NCBI GenBank assembly: GCA_021802375.1
Contig: JAKAAL010000201.1
Coordinates: 1-7,130, forward strand
Reading direction: 5' to 3'
Source: Bacillota bacterium
Lineage (GTDB): Bacteria > Bacillota_E > Sulfobacillia > Sulfobacillales > Sulfobacillaceae
DNA: 7,130 bases
The notes below the pieces were generated by a model. That model did not search any database and was not told where the DNA came from. It was given only the letters and a program-made list of their open reading frames with translations. Made by a program: the position numbers and the translations under genes. Positions 5,571-7,130 of this stretch are shown here, in pieces. Position 1 is the first letter of the stretch. Each line of letters opens with the position of its first letter.

Positions 5571-6584
5571 ATGTACGCGGTAAGAATTTATGAACCCGGG
5601 GGACCGGAGGCTCTTAGCTATGAGGAGGTGGACACCCCGGAACCGGGAGCTGGAATGGTTCGGATCAAGGTGCGTGCGGCCGGGGTGAATCATCGGGAAA
5701 TCTGGCAGCGCCAAGGGCTCTTTGGGGCGTTCGCCCAGCCTCAGATTCTGGGATCGGATGCGGCCGGGGAAGTGGACCGATTGGGAGTGGGAGTCGGGGG
5801 CTTGGAAGAGGGGCAACGCGTGGTCATTAACCCCGGGCTTTCCTGCGGCCTATGTTCCGCGTGCTTGGCCGGGGACCAACCCGCCTGCGCTCGCTTTGGC
5901 TTAGTCAGCGGAGCGTACGCGGAATATATGGTGGTGCCAGAGCGTAATGTGGTGGCGATGCCCAGCGGACTGACCTTTGTGGAAGCGGCTTCGCTGGGCA
6001 TTCCGTTTGTTACCGCTGAAGCGGCATTTGCCGCGGCCGACGTGCGGCCCGGTCAGGTGGTGGTACTCTGGGGGGCCAGTGGCGGGCTGGGTATGGCCGC
6101 TCTGCAGCTGGCCAAAGTGCGAGGGGCTCGAGTGGTTTCGGTGACACGAAGCGCCCCGAAGCAGGAAGTGTTGAAAAAGTTCCGTAGCGACGAGGTCCTG
6201 GTCTGGGATGGATCGAGCGCGCTTGCGCCCGACGTTCAGCGCTTGACCGCGGGCCGTGGGGCCGACGTGGTCATGGACTCGTTGGGGGAGACGACCTTTA
6301 ACGACTCTTTGGCCATGTGTCGCCGAGGTGGCGTGGTCATTTCGGTCGGAGCCACAACCGGTGGCAAGGTGGCTCTGGAACTCGGAGAGATCTTTAGGCG
6401 GCGTTTGACCGTAATCGGCGCATTTTTAGGCAGTTCATCGATTCTACCCCGTATTTTGCCCTTGTTTGCTCGAGGTCAATTAATGCCGGTGATTGATCAT
6501 GTCTATCCCTTGGAACAAGCTGATCAGGCCCATGAGCAGTTGGAACGGGGCGACGTCGTGGGCAAGGTGGTGCTGGAGGTCTAG
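5571..6584 (+). CDS. Medium-chain (MDR) zinc-type alcohol dehydrogenase/quinone oxidoreductase family protein
   Basis: This 337-residue soluble NAD(P)H-dependent oxidoreductase opens with YAVRIYEPGGPEAL, typical of the quinone/enoyl reductase side of the MDR family. The segment VNHREIWQRQG (39-49) replaces the Cys catalytic-zinc ligand, and LGSDAAGEV (60-68) replaces the GHE motif, so a catalytic zinc is unlikely. A full structural-zinc lobe remains: Cys92, Cys95, Cys98 and Cys106 in C-x2-C-x2-C-x7-C. The Rossmann domain has LWGASGGLGMAALQLAK (166-182), and Arg193 after the second strand (SVTRS) suggests NADPH. The C-terminus, HEQLERGDVVGKVVLEV, is the usual family ending. The product may reduce a quinone, an enoyl/acryloyl-CoA-type double bond or an aldehyde; the sequence cannot decide. 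It lies 41 bases after the deacetylase-like gene and is probably in the same transcript, though functional linkage is less certain than for the three genes before it. The open frame extends back to 5427 inside the previous gene, but only 5571 has a proper RBS. Confidence 0.9.
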   Translation: MYAVRIYEPGGPEALSYEEVDTPEPGAGMVRIKVRAAGVNHREIWQRQGLFGAFAQPQILGSDAAGEVDRLGVGVGGLEEGQRVVINPGLSCGLCSACLAGDQPACARFGLVSGAYAEYMVVPERNVVAMPSGLTFVEAASLGIPFVTAEAAFAAADVRPGQVVVLWGASGGLGMAALQLAKVRGARVVSVTRSAPKQEVLKKFRSDEVLVWDGSSALAPDVQRLTAGRGADVVMDSLGETTFNDSLAMCRRGGVVISVGATTGGKVALELGEIFRRRLTVIGAFLGSSSILPRILPLFARGQLMPVIDHVYPLEQADQAHEQLERGDVVGKVVLEV

Positions 6585-6594
6585 GCATATCCCC

Positions 6595-6618
6595 GAACCG
6601 TCCGGTTCATACTGAACC
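6595..6618 (+). promoter_or_regulatory. Alternating GAACC/GGTTC/GAACC arms between the oxidoreductase and lipoprotein genes
   Basis: GAACC (6595-6599), GGTTC (6604-6608) and GAACC (6614-6618) allow two mutually exclusive hairpins sharing the middle arm. The second is GGTTCA-TAC-TGAACC (6604-6618), with a 3-base loop. No T-run follows, so neither is a standard intrinsic terminator. It lies in the 78-base gap, which shows no clear promoter. It may be a weak attenuator, a processing site or chance. Confidence 0.3.
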
Positions 6619-6662
6619 CGATGAAAGGCCTGAGGTACGATCTGGCCGAAACCAACGGGGGC

Positions 6663-7130
6663 ATGGCAGTGGCAGGAAAAATGAGTAGGGCGCTCTATTT
6701 GGCCGCGGTTTTGGCGCTGGCGGGTTGCGATCCCGGGAGTCTTCTGTCGCCTATGCATAATGCGCTGCCGCCAGAACAGGGGTTCATGAAGGGTATGACC
6801 GAAGCGGGATACCAGCGGAATGTGTTCCTCGATCCTCAGGTGTATGCCTCGTTGGGCCAGTTGCGCAAGGACGGCGTCAATTGGATGTCGCTTCAGGTAG
6901 CGTGGTATCAAAAGAACGACGAGTCCGACCGGATTTTTGCCGACGACAAAGAAACACCGACTGACGCCAGCGTCCGTCGCATGATTGCCTATTTAGGCGG
7001 GCTAGGGATGCGTGTGTTTTTAGATATTTTCATTAATGCCAACCACCAGAACGCCTGGCAGGCAACATTCCAACCCAAAGACCCCAAGGCCTGGTTTCGC
7101 TCCTATGATCACTACCTCATCCACTATGAG
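6663..7130 (+). CDS. GH113-like glycoside hydrolase lipoprotein (beta-mannanase type), N-terminal part
   Basis: This is the first 156 codons of an exported lipoprotein; the rest is beyond the right edge. A signal peptide is clear: basic residues Lys6 and Arg9, a hydrophobic stretch LYLAAVLALAG, and the lipobox L-A-G-C with the lipidated Cys22. The mature part resembles family GH113 TIM-barrel enzymes, such as the Alicyclobacillus endo-beta-1,4-mannanase. It has GMTEAGYQRNVFLDP (44-58), then GVNWMSLQVAWYQKN (71-85), ETPTDASVRRMI (97-108), LGMRVFLDIFINAN (114-127) and AWFRSYDHYLIHYE (143-156). These give the first strands and helices of the barrel; the two catalytic Glu residues would lie downstream and are not visible. 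The start is uncertain. ATG 6663 gives the better signal peptide but only a weak G-run upstream; ATG 6681 (AGGA 3 bases ahead) gives a short 15-residue signal; an in-frame ATG at 6621 has no RBS. It would be anchored to the outer face of the membrane and act on an external or envelope glycan. The exact glycan is unknown. Confidence 0.85.
   Translation, partial: MAVAGKMSRALYLAAVLALAGCDPGSLLSPMHNALPPEQGFMKGMTEAGYQRNVFLDPQVYASLGQLRKDGVNWMSLQVAWYQKNDESDRIFADDKETPTDASVRRMIAYLGGLGMRVFLDIFINANHQNAWQATFQPKDPKAWFRSYDHYLIHYE

Noticed and set aside
6480..6911. Minus-strand open frame of 143 codons
   Set aside because: It spans the end of the oxidoreductase and the start of the lipoprotein antisense to both, with a translation rich in His, Arg and Gln and without motifs.

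Overview
The window reads as chromosomal DNA from a moderately GC-rich Bacillota (Firmicutes), probably a thermophilic or acidophilic lineage of the Sulfobacillus/Alicyclobacillus type. This is an inference from three things: strong AAAGGAG-type Shine-Dalgarno sites, frequent TTG start codons placed at ideal spacing behind them, and a GH113-type lipoprotein glycosidase. No RNA gene, CRISPR array, insertion sequence or prophage gene is visible. Gene density is high; the longest stretch without a gene is about 165 bases.

Left part, minus strand (1-1680). A truncated M20-family zinc peptidase runs off the left edge. Upstream of it is a complete NRAMP/SLC11-like metal transporter whose metal-site motifs are non-canonical: DAGG replaces DPGN, and A-P-W replaces M-P-H. 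The 129-base gap between the two holds an 8-bp inverted repeat and an 8-base tandem duplication. The transporter start lies in a divergent intergenic region of about 165 bases. A GC-rich inverted repeat there would fold in the mRNA and cover part of the ribosome binding site.

Central and right part, plus strand (1845-6584). Four genes are tightly packed: a SAMHD1/YwfO-like HD phosphohydrolase, a GT4 glycosyltransferase of the GLT1D1/SenB-like type, a NodB-fold polysaccharide-deacetylase-like protein with a helical C-terminal region, and a medium-chain (MDR) NADPH-dependent oxidoreductase. The first three are separated by 1 and 3 bases and are very likely translationally coupled; the fourth follows after 41 bases.

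Right end (about 6663 onward). After a 78-base gap with mutually exclusive short hairpins comes the N-terminal third or half of a lipoprotein whose mature part resembles GH113 (beta-mannanase type) glycoside hydrolases. It continues past the window.

The most interesting theme is the coupled glycosyltransferase plus NodB-like deacetylase pair. Its logic resembles 'transfer an N-acetylated sugar, then deacetylate', with a glycosidase lipoprotein next door. The product is unknown. The second candidate is the RNA hairpin in front of the atypical NRAMP-like transporter.
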